Notes under the pieces: generated by a model | Databases searched by the model: none | What the model saw: only the letters and a program-made list of their open reading frames with translations | Told to the model about the DNA's origin: nothing | Assembly: GCF_003602275.1 (NCBI RefSeq) | Contig: NZ_QZVT01000001.1 | Location: forward strand, 588,567 to 652,566 | DNA from: Arthrobacter cheniae | GTDB taxonomy: Bacteria; Actinomycetota; Actinomycetes; Actinomycetales; Micrococcaceae | Direction of reading: 5' to 3' | DNA: 64,000 nt | In this document: piece by piece, positions 1 to 6,944 of the stretch | Layout: each line of letters begins with the position of its first letter | Numbering within the stretch: position 1 is the stretch's first letter | Program-made: the position numbers and the translations under genes

Positions 1-80
1 ATCAGCAACGGGAACAGCGTCACGGCGATCCTTGCGCTGCGTTCTTCGGCAGCCTTCGGCTGCGGGGAATTGTTACTCAT
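1..80 (-). CDS. N-terminal fragment of a probable membrane transporter (BASS-like)
   Basis: On the reverse strand an ATG at 80 opens 26 codons that run off the left edge. The fragment starts MSNNSPQPKAAEERSARIAV and then turns hydrophobic (TLFPLL), like a charged cytoplasmic tail leading into a first membrane helix. The ARIAVTxFPLL pattern resembles the start of bile acid:sodium symporter (BASS) family proteins, but this is from memory on few residues. It is divergent from the gene starting at 183, so the roughly 100 bases between them should hold both promoters. The fragment is too short for a firm family call. Confidence 0.4.
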   Translation of the reverse strand, partial: MSNNSPQPKAAEERSARIAVTLFPLL

Positions 81-182
81 GGTTAACGGGATATCACGTG
101 CTCCCCCGCGGCCCGCACTGTTACAGTGGCTGACACCCCGAAGGCAAGGGTACTTAGTTCCTCACTGACGGCAGGTAGGACA

Positions 183-518
183 ATGGCGACGACCGACAGG
201 AAATTCACTGCTACCGAGGAGTCGACGAGCAAGCATCCCCACGACTGGGGCCGGGCGATGTCCGTGGCGATCTGCCGCCTGACGGACATGGCGCGGGAGG
301 CAGGCGACCCGGTACACGACGAAGCATTGATCGGCGAGGACCTCCACCTCTTCGTCGAGGACACCCACGACGGCGTCAGCATCACGATGTCGTGGACGCC
401 CCGAGAGCGGGCCGCCCTTCCCCCGGCGACTCCCACCTCCGAGGACGGCCCGGAGCACGGCGCATCGGGCGAACGGTTCGATCCGACCGGCGGCAGCACC
501 GCAGGGTTGGGTCAGTAG
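183..518 (+). CDS. small acidic hypothetical protein
   Basis: The protein has 111 residues and a family I do not recognise. I chose the ATG at 183 because a purine-rich AGGTAGGA lies just upstream; a GTG at 126 in the same frame has no such site. The sequence is soluble, with no signal peptide or membrane helix. A central acidic stretch (DEALIGEDLHLFVEDTHDG) is followed by a low-complexity Gly/Pro/Ser tail that may be disordered. It stands alone, divergent from the fragment at the left edge and about 100 bases ahead of the DUF6480 gene. No function can be inferred. Confidence 0.6.
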   Translation: MATTDRKFTATEESTSKHPHDWGRAMSVAICRLTDMAREAGDPVHDEALIGEDLHLFVEDTHDGVSITMSWTPRERAALPPATPTSEDGPEHGASGERFDPTGGSTAGLGQ

Positions 519-620
519 CGAAAAGCAGCCGGCCTCGCATGCCCCTGGATCAGTAAGCAGACTGATGATTTCCGGCGTAGTGTTGCAGGAAATTACACGG
601 CGAACCACGTGGAGGACAGT

Positions 621-887
621 ATGAGTGAGAAGCGCCCGGATCCCTCGAATGCGGGAAACCCCGATCCGATCGAAAACAACATCACCGGCCTCGAGCCAGG
701 AGGCGGCGTGCCACCGGGCGAAACACCTCCGGGCGAGGCCAGCACCACCTGGCAGCAGGGACATGCCGACGATGAAACCCCGTCACGCGGCCTTCAGGGA
801 GTGTGGCTCGGCATGATCGGGCTGATCGTGCTGCTCGTGCTGGTATTCATCGTCGGAAACATCGTCGGCCTCTTCAACATGTTCTGA
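621..887 (+). CDS. DUF6480 family small membrane protein
   Basis: The 88-residue protein begins at the ATG at 621, which has a good GGAGGA site; an in-frame GTG at 609 lies upstream of that site and is unlikely. The N-terminal half is polar and carries the family signature TGLEPGGGVPPGETPP around residues 23-38. One transmembrane helix occupies roughly residues 64-84, ending close to the C-terminus. Proteins of this type are small, single-helix and of unknown role in Actinobacteria. A strong terminator starts 14 bases after the stop, so it is probably monocistronic. Confidence 0.8.
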   Translation: MSEKRPDPSNAGNPDPIENNITGLEPGGGVPPGETPPGEASTTWQQGHADDETPSRGLQGVWLGMIGLIVLLVLVFIVGNIVGLFNMF

Positions 888-900
888 TCTCTTGGTAAGC

Positions 901-938
901 GAAAGCCCCCACCCGCCGGCCGGCGGATGGGGGCTTTC
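901..938. terminator. bidirectional hairpin terminator
   Basis: A perfect 10-bp stem, GAAAGCCCCC at 901-910 paired with GGGGGCTTTC at 929-938, lies between the stop codons of the convergent DUF6480 and PRC-barrel genes. The AAAG/CTTT ends give a short A or T tract in either direction, so it can serve both genes. Confidence 0.85.
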
Positions 939-960
939 GTCCGTGCGGCGGAAATCCGCG

Positions 961-1284
961 CTAGGACGCCGCTTCGTCGCGCAGGCGGTAGTAGTCGATC
1001 AGCGCCGACTCCTCCTCGGGCGAGAGTTCGACGCTGCTGACGGCGTCGGGCGCGTCCGTGATCATGTTCTTCGTCCAGGCGAGGTGCAGGTCATCGCCCT
1101 CGAACCGGGAGTTCGCCAGGGGCACGTAGTGCTTGCGCGAGTTCAGCAGACCCAGTGACACCGTGACCCAGGCGGGGATACCCGATTCCTTCTCGAGGTG
1201 CACGTCGTTCACGTCTCCGAGCTTCTTGCCCTTGCTGTCCCAGGCGACAGCCGCCTGGAGCTTGTTGATTTCTGCCTGAGACAT
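961..1284 (-). CDS. PRC-barrel domain protein
   Basis: The protein has 107 residues. The first two thirds match the PRC-barrel pattern, in which small beta-barrel domains bind partner proteins or RNA: residues 13-70 contain VAWDSKGKKLGDVNDVHLEK, then VTVSLGLLNSRKHYVPL. The C-terminal third is acidic and helical. A GAAGGGA site precedes the ATG at 1284. The pattern resembles actinobacterial stress-associated PRC-barrel proteins. There is no signal peptide or membrane segment. It converges with the DUF6480 gene across a shared terminator. Confidence 0.75.
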   Translation of the reverse strand: MSQAEINKLQAAVAWDSKGKKLGDVNDVHLEKESGIPAWVTVSLGLLNSRKHYVPLANSRFEGDDLHLAWTKNMITDAPDAVSSVELSPEEESALIDYYRLRDEAAS

Positions 1285-1364
1285 CGGCTTCCCTTCGGTG
1301 GAGGAGGATTGGTTCGCTCCCCATTCCAGCCCAGATACTGCCTGGGGGCAATCAGGATCCGGCG

Positions 1365-2420
1365 TCAGGCCTTGTCCGCGGCTTCACCGAGCATCGGCAG
1401 GAAGCGGTCCAGCGCCCACACCAGGCTCAGCGGATTGGCCGCGGAGATGGAGAGCGTCAGCGTGTTGTCACTGTCCGCGACGAGTGCGCCCTTCGAGACG
1501 GCGGGGATCTGCGCGAGCAGCGGATCGGCGGAGATGGCCTCCTTGGTGGCCTCGTCCGGCACCCAGGTCACGAAGATGTCCGAATCCAGTTCATTGGCAC
1601 GCTCGGCCGACCACGGGATGAAGAACTCCTCGGAGCCCGTGGTGTTGTCGGTGACGACATCGGCCTGGACCATGCCGAGCTCGGTCAGGAAGCGGGGGCG
1701 GTTGTCGTTCGCGGTGTACACGCTCACGCCGTCCGCACTGGCCGGTTCGAGGTTGCCGTAGATGAAGGTCTTGCCCTCGAGTTGCGGATACTCGGCGGCG
1801 GCGTCTGCGATCGCCCCCTCCGTCTCCGACACGAGCTGCTCGGCATCCTCGGACAGGCCGAGCGCCTCACCGATGATGCGCGTCGAATCCTGCCAGGCCG
1901 TGCCGTAGGCCACTTCAGGGTAGGCGACGACCGGCGCGATCTTGCTGAGGGTGTCGTAGTCCTCCTGCGACAGACCGGAGTAGGCGGCAAGGATCACGTC
2001 CGGGTTCGTGGCTGCGATGTCGTCGAAGGCGATGCCGTCCGTCTCCGAGTACTGCGCCGGCGCAGTCCCGGTCCCGATGGCGGCGCCGAGCTCCTCGAGC
2101 TTCGCGTCCTTCCACGGAGTCGACTGGTTCTCGTTGCCACCATAGGTGTCGGCAGGCATCCCGACGGGCACGACGCCGAGGGCAAGGGACACATCCGCGT
2201 TCACCCACGAGACGGTGGCCACCCGCTCGGGCTTCTCGGCGAGGGTGGTCTCGCCGAAAGCGTGCTCGATGGTGACGGGGAAGGCGTCCGCATCAGCGGA
2301 GGCGCTGCTTCCCCCGCCGGCCGCCGTGCCGCTGTCGGCAGGGCCGGTGGAGCAGGCGGAAAGGGAGAGGACGGCGACGGCGGCAGCGGCAATCAGGCCG
2401 CGCAGGCGTGGGGGGGCCAT
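1365..2420 (-). CDS. iron-siderophore ABC transporter substrate-binding lipoprotein
   Basis: The 351-residue protein has the two-lobed FepB/FhuD/TroA-like fold. A lipoprotein signal ends in the lipobox LSAC with the lipidated Cys at residue 23, followed by a Gly/Ser linker. The first lobe shows PERVATVSWVNADVSLALGVVPVG, and the phrase ATNPDVILAAYSGLSQEDYDTLSKIAPVVAY is typical of binders for ferric siderophores or haem. It should sit on the outer face of the membrane and hand its ligand to an ABC permease. No permease or ATPase gene is adjacent, so the partners must be elsewhere. An iron-box-like sequence lies about 55-70 bases upstream. Confidence 0.9.
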   Translation of the reverse strand: MAPPRLRGLIAAAAVAVLSLSACSTGPADSGTAAGGGSSASADADAFPVTIEHAFGETTLAEKPERVATVSWVNADVSLALGVVPVGMPADTYGGNENQSTPWKDAKLEELGAAIGTGTAPAQYSETDGIAFDDIAATNPDVILAAYSGLSQEDYDTLSKIAPVVAYPEVAYGTAWQDSTRIIGEALGLSEDAEQLVSETEGAIADAAAEYPQLEGKTFIYGNLEPASADGVSVYTANDNRPRFLTELGMVQADVVTDNTTGSEEFFIPWSAERANELDSDIFVTWVPDEATKEAISADPLLAQIPAVSKGALVADSDNTLTLSISAANPLSLVWALDRFLPMLGEAADKA

Positions 2421-2473
2421 GAGGCTCCTTGGCTTCGACGGCCTCGCACGAGGCCATGGGGACGGGATAGAAG

Positions 2474-2492
2474 TAAGGGTAGCCTAAGGCGA
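2474..2492 (-). promoter_or_regulatory. IdeR/DtxR-type iron box
   Basis: TAAGGGTAGCCTAAGGCGA matches the DtxR/IdeR consensus TTAGGTTAGCCTAACCTAA at the core GTAGCCTAA and most of the left half; the right half is degenerate. It lies just upstream of the siderophore-binding lipoprotein, the expected position for repression when iron is plentiful. Confidence 0.65.
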
Positions 2493-2499
2493 GCTAATT

Positions 2500-2514
2500 A
2501 CGAAAAGTTTTCGT
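2500..2514. repeat. inverted repeat in an AT-rich spacer
   Basis: ACGAAAA-G-TTTTCGT forms a perfect 7-bp inverted repeat between the stop of the ChaB gene and the iron box. It could be a weak terminator for the ChaB gene or an operator for the siderophore gene. The sequence alone does not decide. Confidence 0.4.
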
Positions 2515-2524
2515 TACGTAATAG

Positions 2525-2947
2525 CTACGACTCGCGGGCCTTGCGCGTCTCCCGGTCGTTCGCCTTCTGCAGGGCGTCGACGAGTTCACCCTTCGTCATG
2601 GCCGAGCGGCCCGGCACATCGAGCTTCTTTGCAAGGTCGTAGAGGTGCTTCTTGCTGGCGTTCGCGTCCACCCCGCCTGCCGTAGGGCGCCCGTCGGCGC
2701 CTCCGCCTGCCGCCTGATCGTCGGACGGCCCCTTCGACTCCTTCGGCTCCCAGTGGTCCCCCACCTTCTCGAAACCGTGCTTGAGCGAGGCGAATGCGGT
2801 CCGACGTGCGCGCTCGCCGTCGCCGTACTGTTCCTCCGCGGCGTCGAGGGTCGCGGCGAAGGTGTCCTGCGCCTTCGCGTCGGAGCGCTGGAGCGTGCTG
2901 GGAAGCGTCTCGGCCTTGACCTCGCCGTCCTCGGTGAATCGCGACAT
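2525..2947 (-). CDS. ChaB family protein with C-terminal Rho_N/SAP-like domain
   Basis: The protein has 140 residues. Residues 10-65 match ChaB (LPSTLQRSDAKAQDTFAATL and LKHGFEKVGDHWEPK), a family named for its link to a cation transport locus but of unclear mechanism. A flexible Gly/Asp linker follows. The last 35 residues (SKKHLYDLAKKLDVPGRSAM, then TKGELVDAL) form a Rho N-terminal or SAP-like helical motif that often binds nucleic acid. I chose the ATG at 2947 because GAGAGG lies 9 bases before it; the ATG at 2956 abuts that site. Related tails occur in the protein at 51012. Confidence 0.8.
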   Translation of the reverse strand: MSRFTEDGEVKAETLPSTLQRSDAKAQDTFAATLDAAEEQYGDGERARRTAFASLKHGFEKVGDHWEPKESKGPSDDQAAGGGADGRPTAGGVDANASKKHLYDLAKKLDVPGRSAMTKGELVDALQKANDRETRKARES

Positions 2948-3168
2948 CCGCTGCATCCTCTCGTGGGTTCGACCCCGCCTCCCCAGAGGCGGCCCGGCCG
3001 GGACGGGCGCTACCCGGACTCACTCGAGCATATCCGGCACCCTGTCCATCGTCCCTCCCGCACGGTACCGTGAACCGCACCAGCCATTGGGTAAGGCCAA
3101 CCGCAGCGGGGACGCGGTGGCTGTGCCCGGCCGGCCGGCCACTACTCACGCGCCAATGGAGGACTTTC

Positions 3169-4362
3169 GTGATCAGGAGCAACACCACAGCACTGGAACG
3201 GCCCAGAGCTGCCCGGAACCGGACACTTGCACTCGGCCTTGCTGCACTCATCAGCCTGCCGCTTCTCACCTCGGGGCCGGCACAGGCCAAGGGCAACTTC
3301 CCCTCACCCGAGGGCAATACCAGCACCGCCAGCATCCTCACCTACGCCGACACCGTCAAGGAACTGGAAAGGATCGAGGAGACCTCCCGCTACGGGGTGG
3401 ACGTCTTCACGCTCGCCGAGGCGGGCACCGGGGTCGACACCAGCGAGCAGGGCCGGGACCTGTACGTGGCAACCGTCGGTGACGGACCGAAGGACGTCTG
3501 GGTGCAGGGCCGCATCCACGGAAACGAGCCCTACGGCGCCGAAGCCATCCTCAGCCTGCTCAAGGACCTCGGAACCAACGGCTCCCCCGAGTACGAGGAG
3601 ATCCGGGACGCCTTCACCATCCACTTCATCCCGATGTACAACCCGGACGGCAGCGAACTCAACATCCGCCAGACCGTCCTCTGGGATACCGCCGCGAACG
3701 CGCCCCGCAAGGGCGCCAACGGACAGGACCTCATCGTGGACCTCAACCGCGACTGGGTGGCGGACAAGTTCCAGGCGCGGGAGTCGCTCGCCTTCTACGA
3801 GTACTGGACCATGGTGGATCCTGAGTACGGCATCGACATCCACCACCAGGGCCTCAAGCAGCAGTACGGCACGGGCGACGACGTCACCCTGTCCCTCGGC
3901 ATCTCCCTCGCTCCGGGTGGACCGACACTGCCCACCCTCAAGGGTGGCGCATACGACGTCCTCACCCGCCAGATGCACGGGTACGTGTACGAGGAGCTGA
4001 AGGGCACCGGCTTCATCACGATGGATCGGTACCAGGTGGGCAACAGCCTGGAGATCGACATCAAGGGCGGGGTCGTTTCCGCCATGATGCTGGGGCTGAA
4101 CCACCAGAACCTCAACCCCGAGGGCCACTCGAATCCCGTGGTGTTCTTCGAGACCTCCGGCAACACCAGCGACGGGTCACTCGGCCAGAAGGCACGGGGG
4201 AAGAGCATCCAGCAGAACATCCTGGCCATGCGGACGCTGCTCGGCGGCCTCGCCAGTGGCGAGGTGCAGCAGACGGATCCCGAGGTGTGGGAGGACATCC
4301 CCCACGCACCGGTCACCGGCTACAGCACGGACTACGCGGGCACCATCCCCGTCACGCCGTAG
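3169..4362 (+). CDS. secreted M14 family zinc carboxypeptidase
   Basis: The protein has 397 residues from the GTG at 3169, which has GGAGG eight bases upstream. A classic signal peptide ends near AQA at residue 40, so the enzyme is exported. The metallocarboxypeptidase signature is complete: HGNE gives zinc ligands His117 and Glu120, the third ligand His lies in IDIHHQG near residue 224, and the catalytic Glu is in VFFETSG near residue 327. It should remove C-terminal residues from peptides outside the cell. The gene ends in a very strong terminator and appears monocistronic. Confidence 0.9.
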   Translation: MIRSNTTALERPRAARNRTLALGLAALISLPLLTSGPAQAKGNFPSPEGNTSTASILTYADTVKELERIEETSRYGVDVFTLAEAGTGVDTSEQGRDLYVATVGDGPKDVWVQGRIHGNEPYGAEAILSLLKDLGTNGSPEYEEIRDAFTIHFIPMYNPDGSELNIRQTVLWDTAANAPRKGANGQDLIVDLNRDWVADKFQARESLAFYEYWTMVDPEYGIDIHHQGLKQQYGTGDDVTLSLGISLAPGGPTLPTLKGGAYDVLTRQMHGYVYEELKGTGFITMDRYQVGNSLEIDIKGGVVSAMMLGLNHQNLNPEGHSNPVVFFETSGNTSDGSLGQKARGKSIQQNILAMRTLLGGLASGEVQQTDPEVWEDIPHAPVTGYSTDYAGTIPVTP

Positions 4363-4377
4363 GTCCTTCGCCAGGCT

Positions 4378-4418
4378 CGACGACGGCGCCTCCGCACTCG
4401 GCGGAGGCGCCGTCGTCG
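4378..4418 (+). terminator. very strong hairpin terminator of the carboxypeptidase gene
   Basis: A perfect 18-bp GC-rich stem, 4378-4395 with 4401-4418, encloses a five-base loop (actcg) 15 bases after the stop codon. The 3' arm runs directly into the 20-bp tandem repeats. Confidence 0.8.
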
Positions 4419-4490
4419 TTCGGTACGAGCCGTCGTCGTTCGGTACGAGCCGCCGTCGTTCGGTACGAGCCGCCGTCGTTCGTGATGAGC
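4411..4490 (+). repeat. four tandem copies of a 20-bp unit
   Basis: Units at 4411-4430, 4431-4450, 4451-4470 and 4471-4490 follow CGTCGTCGTTCGGTACGAGC. The first two are identical, the third differs by one base and the fourth has diverged in its second half. The first unit overlaps the 3' arm of the terminator, so the array may have grown out of the hairpin by replication slippage. There are no spacers, so it is not a CRISPR array. Confidence 0.9.
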
Positions 4491-4551
4491 CGGGATCGGG
4501 CTGGCGCAAGGAGATCCCTGGCGCCCGATCGGCGTTTCGCCTCGCCCCGGC

Positions 4552-5415
4552 TCAGCCGCGGGCGGTGAGGAATGCCTCGAGCGCCGGAAGGTCGTCCGTG
4601 TTGATGTGGTCGACACCCGCGTCGGCGAGTTCCGCCCAGACTGCCTCGCGGGCGGCGCCGGGGAGGTCGGGGGTGGCCCAGAACCTCACGCGTGCTCCCT
4701 GCTGGTGGGCAGTGGCGACATAGTCCCGCAGCTTCGTCCGTTCAGCCGGAGGCATCTCCCCGACACCCAGCCAGGTGAAGAGCTGCGTCCAGTTGTTGCT
4801 GACCAGGGGCATGAGGCTGGACGGCAGGGCCGAACCGAGATCCGTCGCGCGGCCGTCATAGAAGCTCAGGCGCTGCCGATCAGCCTCCATCGTGGCCAGG
4901 GGGCGGTTTCCGCTGACAACCACGCTCACGGCACCCTGCAGGACCCTGCCGTTGGAGAAGCGGCTGAGCATGCTTCGGTGCTCGCCGAGCTCGGCCTCGA
5001 TGGCGGCCCACGTCTGTTCGGCGTCGCCCTTGATGTCCACGAGGAGCTGGAACCCGCTTTCCCAGCCCGGATAGACGCTGCCCGCCCTGCCGCTGACGAG
5101 GTCGTCGAGCGGATCGAGGTACAGGCTTTCGAGTGTCACGCCGGGCCTCACATCCTCGAGATCATGGGCCACCAGGAGCTCGCCGTCGACGAGCCAGACG
5201 TCGGCCTCGACGCTCGTGAAACCGTGCGCGAGCGCGTCGTACAGCGGGCGGTTCTGCTCGTAGTCGTTGTGCGCATGGGCCGCCGCCTGCGGGGTCCCGA
5301 GCAGGGTGTTGTCATGGGCCGGGGCGGCCGACGCCGGCAGGGCGGCGACGAGAGTGGCGGGCAGGGCGAGCGCGATGGCGGCGAGGATGGCGGCGAGGGG
5401 GCGTGCGACGGGCAT
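4552..5415 (-). CDS. secreted GDPD/PI-PLC-like phosphodiesterase
   Basis: The protein has 287 residues with a signal peptide ending near ASA-AP (residue 31). It resembles glycerophosphodiester phosphodiesterases of the TIM-barrel PLC-like superfamily. His47 and His49 lie in AHAHNDYEQNRPLYDAL, Glu70 and Asp72 in SVEADVWL, and His84 in LVAHD, matching the expected catalytic and metal-binding set. The C-terminal VRFWATPD and GVDHINTDDL also fit the family. It likely cleaves glycerophosphodiesters or phosphoinositide-like substrates outside the cell. GGAAG precedes the ATG. Confidence 0.85.
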   Translation of the reverse strand: MPVARPLAAILAAIALALPATLVAALPASAAPAHDNTLLGTPQAAAHAHNDYEQNRPLYDALAHGFTSVEADVWLVDGELLVAHDLEDVRPGVTLESLYLDPLDDLVSGRAGSVYPGWESGFQLLVDIKGDAEQTWAAIEAELGEHRSMLSRFSNGRVLQGAVSVVVSGNRPLATMEADRQRLSFYDGRATDLGSALPSSLMPLVSNNWTQLFTWLGVGEMPPAERTKLRDYVATAHQQGARVRFWATPDLPGAAREAVWAELADAGVDHINTDDLPALEAFLTARG

Positions 5416-5475
5416 GGGCGTTCAGCTTCCTTCGAGGTGCAGGGACGGCACCACGCTAGGAAGCGGACATGAGCA

Positions 5476-5499
5476 GGAGGCCGACGCCGGTTGGCCTCC
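5476..5499. terminator. possible hairpin terminator
   Basis: GGAGGCC at 5476-5482 pairs with GGCCTCC at 5493-5499, downstream of the ATP-grasp gene. There is no T tract, so it is a weak candidate. Confidence 0.35.
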
Positions 5500-5575
5500 C
5501 GATGAACGCAGGCGGACGGCCCGACCCGTCGTCGGTCCCGGCCCGCCCGGAATCCGCGCCGGAGCAGCGCACCTG

Positions 5576-6523
5576 TCAGCCCAGGGTCGCGAGGTACCTG
5601 ACCAGCTCACGCGGAGCAGAGGTCGGGGCCACTGCTTCCACTGCCGCGTTGTAGTTCGTGTTGGTGTTGACGTCGTAGGTCAGCACGCGGCCGTCGGCGG
5701 TCTCGATGAACTCGATGCCGCAGACCTCGAGCTGGTTGCGCCGCGCGAACTCCTCGAACGAGGCGATGACCGGGTGGTCGAAACCCTCGCGGAGGCTGAA
5801 GAGCTGCTGTCCGGGCTCGGGGGCGATGGTGGCGCCGGGCGGCATGATGGGCCTGCCCGTCTCGGGGTCGATGGCGCACGCATCCGCCGGGCACAGCTGG
5901 AAACCGCCGCGGGCCGTGTCCGCCTTGATCGCGTAGACGAACCTGCCGCCCACGATCTCCGCCCTGGTGATGAAGGGCTCGGCAGCCTGGATGAACTCCT
6001 GCACCAGGGTGATGCCGTCCTGCGGCTCCTCGAACTCGCTCGAGGCCACGTACGCGGCCAGCTCCTCGTGCGAGTCGAACTTCCGGACGCCGAGGCCCTT
6101 GCCGCCCTGGTTGTGCTTGATGATGAAGGGGACGTCGAAGCCCTGCGCGGCTTCGAGGATCCGGTCCCTGCCCACGGCGGCGACCGTCCGGGGAGTGTCG
6201 ATACCGGCGGCCTTCAGCGCGGTCAACTGGTCCACCTTGCTCATCTCGAGCTCGAGCACGCGCCGGCCGTTGACCGTCCGGCGCCCATGGGCCTCGAGCC
6301 AGGACAGGACGGAGCGGGCGTAGTCCTTGGACAGGCCATGGTCCCGGGTGTGGGCCGAGGCGCTGATCCGGGACCAGAAGATGCCCTCCGGCGGGGCGGA
6401 ATCGAGGTCCAGGACACCATCCGTGAGCAGCCATTCGACCACTTCGACGCCTTCGGCCTCGAAGGCGCGGGCGAAGGGCGGGAACCATTCAGGGTTCTCA
6501 TGCAGGGCGTAGACCGTGGTCAC
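5576..6523 (-). CDS. RimK-like ATP-grasp ligase
   Basis: The protein has 315 residues. The GTG start at 6523 has GGAAGG upstream. ATP-grasp features are VPFIIKHNQGGKGLGVRKF (the nucleotide-binding lysine and glycine-rich loop), a later IEFIETADGR with metal-binding acidic residues, and the ending YDVNTNTNYN typical of RimK/glutathione-synthetase-type enzymes. These join an amino acid or peptide to a carboxylate using ATP. It is the last gene of a unit with an M20 hydrolase, an AbgT transporter and a small membrane protein, which suggests amino-acyl conjugate metabolism. The substrate cannot be told from sequence. Confidence 0.8.
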   Translation of the reverse strand: MTTVYALHENPEWFPPFARAFEAEGVEVVEWLLTDGVLDLDSAPPEGIFWSRISASAHTRDHGLSKDYARSVLSWLEAHGRRTVNGRRVLELEMSKVDQLTALKAAGIDTPRTVAAVGRDRILEAAQGFDVPFIIKHNQGGKGLGVRKFDSHEELAAYVASSEFEEPQDGITLVQEFIQAAEPFITRAEIVGGRFVYAIKADTARGGFQLCPADACAIDPETGRPIMPPGATIAPEPGQQLFSLREGFDHPVIASFEEFARRNQLEVCGIEFIETADGRVLTYDVNTNTNYNAAVEAVAPTSAPRELVRYLATLG

Positions 6524-6618
6524 GGGGGTCCTTCCGATCGGCAGAGTGCAGGTAGTGCTTCGATCCGCATAACCGGAGCCGCCGGGCACCTATTCCACGC
6601 CGACCGCCCCGCAGGTGG

Positions 6619-6897
6619 TCAGGAGCCGGCGTCGGCGTCGTGCCCGCCGCCCCTGAACAGGCTGCGCCGAATCGCATACACCTGGGCGCCGGCGAGTGCG
6701 GCGCTGATGAGGAGGGCCAACGGCCAGGACAGATCAGTGGCATAGACGAGGACGAACGCTATCGAGGCGGCGAGGACGACGACACCGAGGGCCAGGGCCA
6801 CCCTCAGGTGCCACCGGAGTCCGACGGACCCCGTCGGTGCAGGCCGCCCCGCATTCTGGTCGCCGTGCCCGTCACGGTCCACGTCTCCCCCGTCCAT
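6619..6897 (-). CDS. small two-helix membrane protein
   Basis: The protein has 92 residues and no recognised family. The first 28 are polar, then two transmembrane helices follow (about residues 32-53 and 57-74), ending in a basic and Gly-rich tail (IRRSLFRGGGHD). Such hairpins are common as accessory or DUF4229-like membrane proteins. It lies 47 bases after the AbgT gene and about 95 bases before the ATP-grasp ligase on the same strand, so it is probably co-transcribed. The ribosome site is weak (AAGGGA about 12 bases upstream of the ATG). Confidence 0.6.
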   Translation of the reverse strand: MDGGDVDRDGHGDQNAGRPAPTGSVGLRWHLRVALALGVVVLAASIAFVLVYATDLSWPLALLISAALAGAQVYAIRRSLFRGGGHDADAGS

Positions 6898-6944
6898 CGT
6901 CGTCGCGGTTCCCTTCTTCGTTCAAGGATCGCATCGAAGTCCCC

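Noticed and set aside
3085-3150. GEMM-like pattern (CAACCGCAGCGGGGACGCGGTGG) before the M14 carboxypeptidase
   Set aside because: It has GGGGACGC but lacks the essential AAAGCC and the closing TTACCG-type strand, so the resemblance is partial.
4411-4490. CRISPR array
   Set aside because: The four 20-bp units are directly adjacent with no spacers and no cas genes are present.
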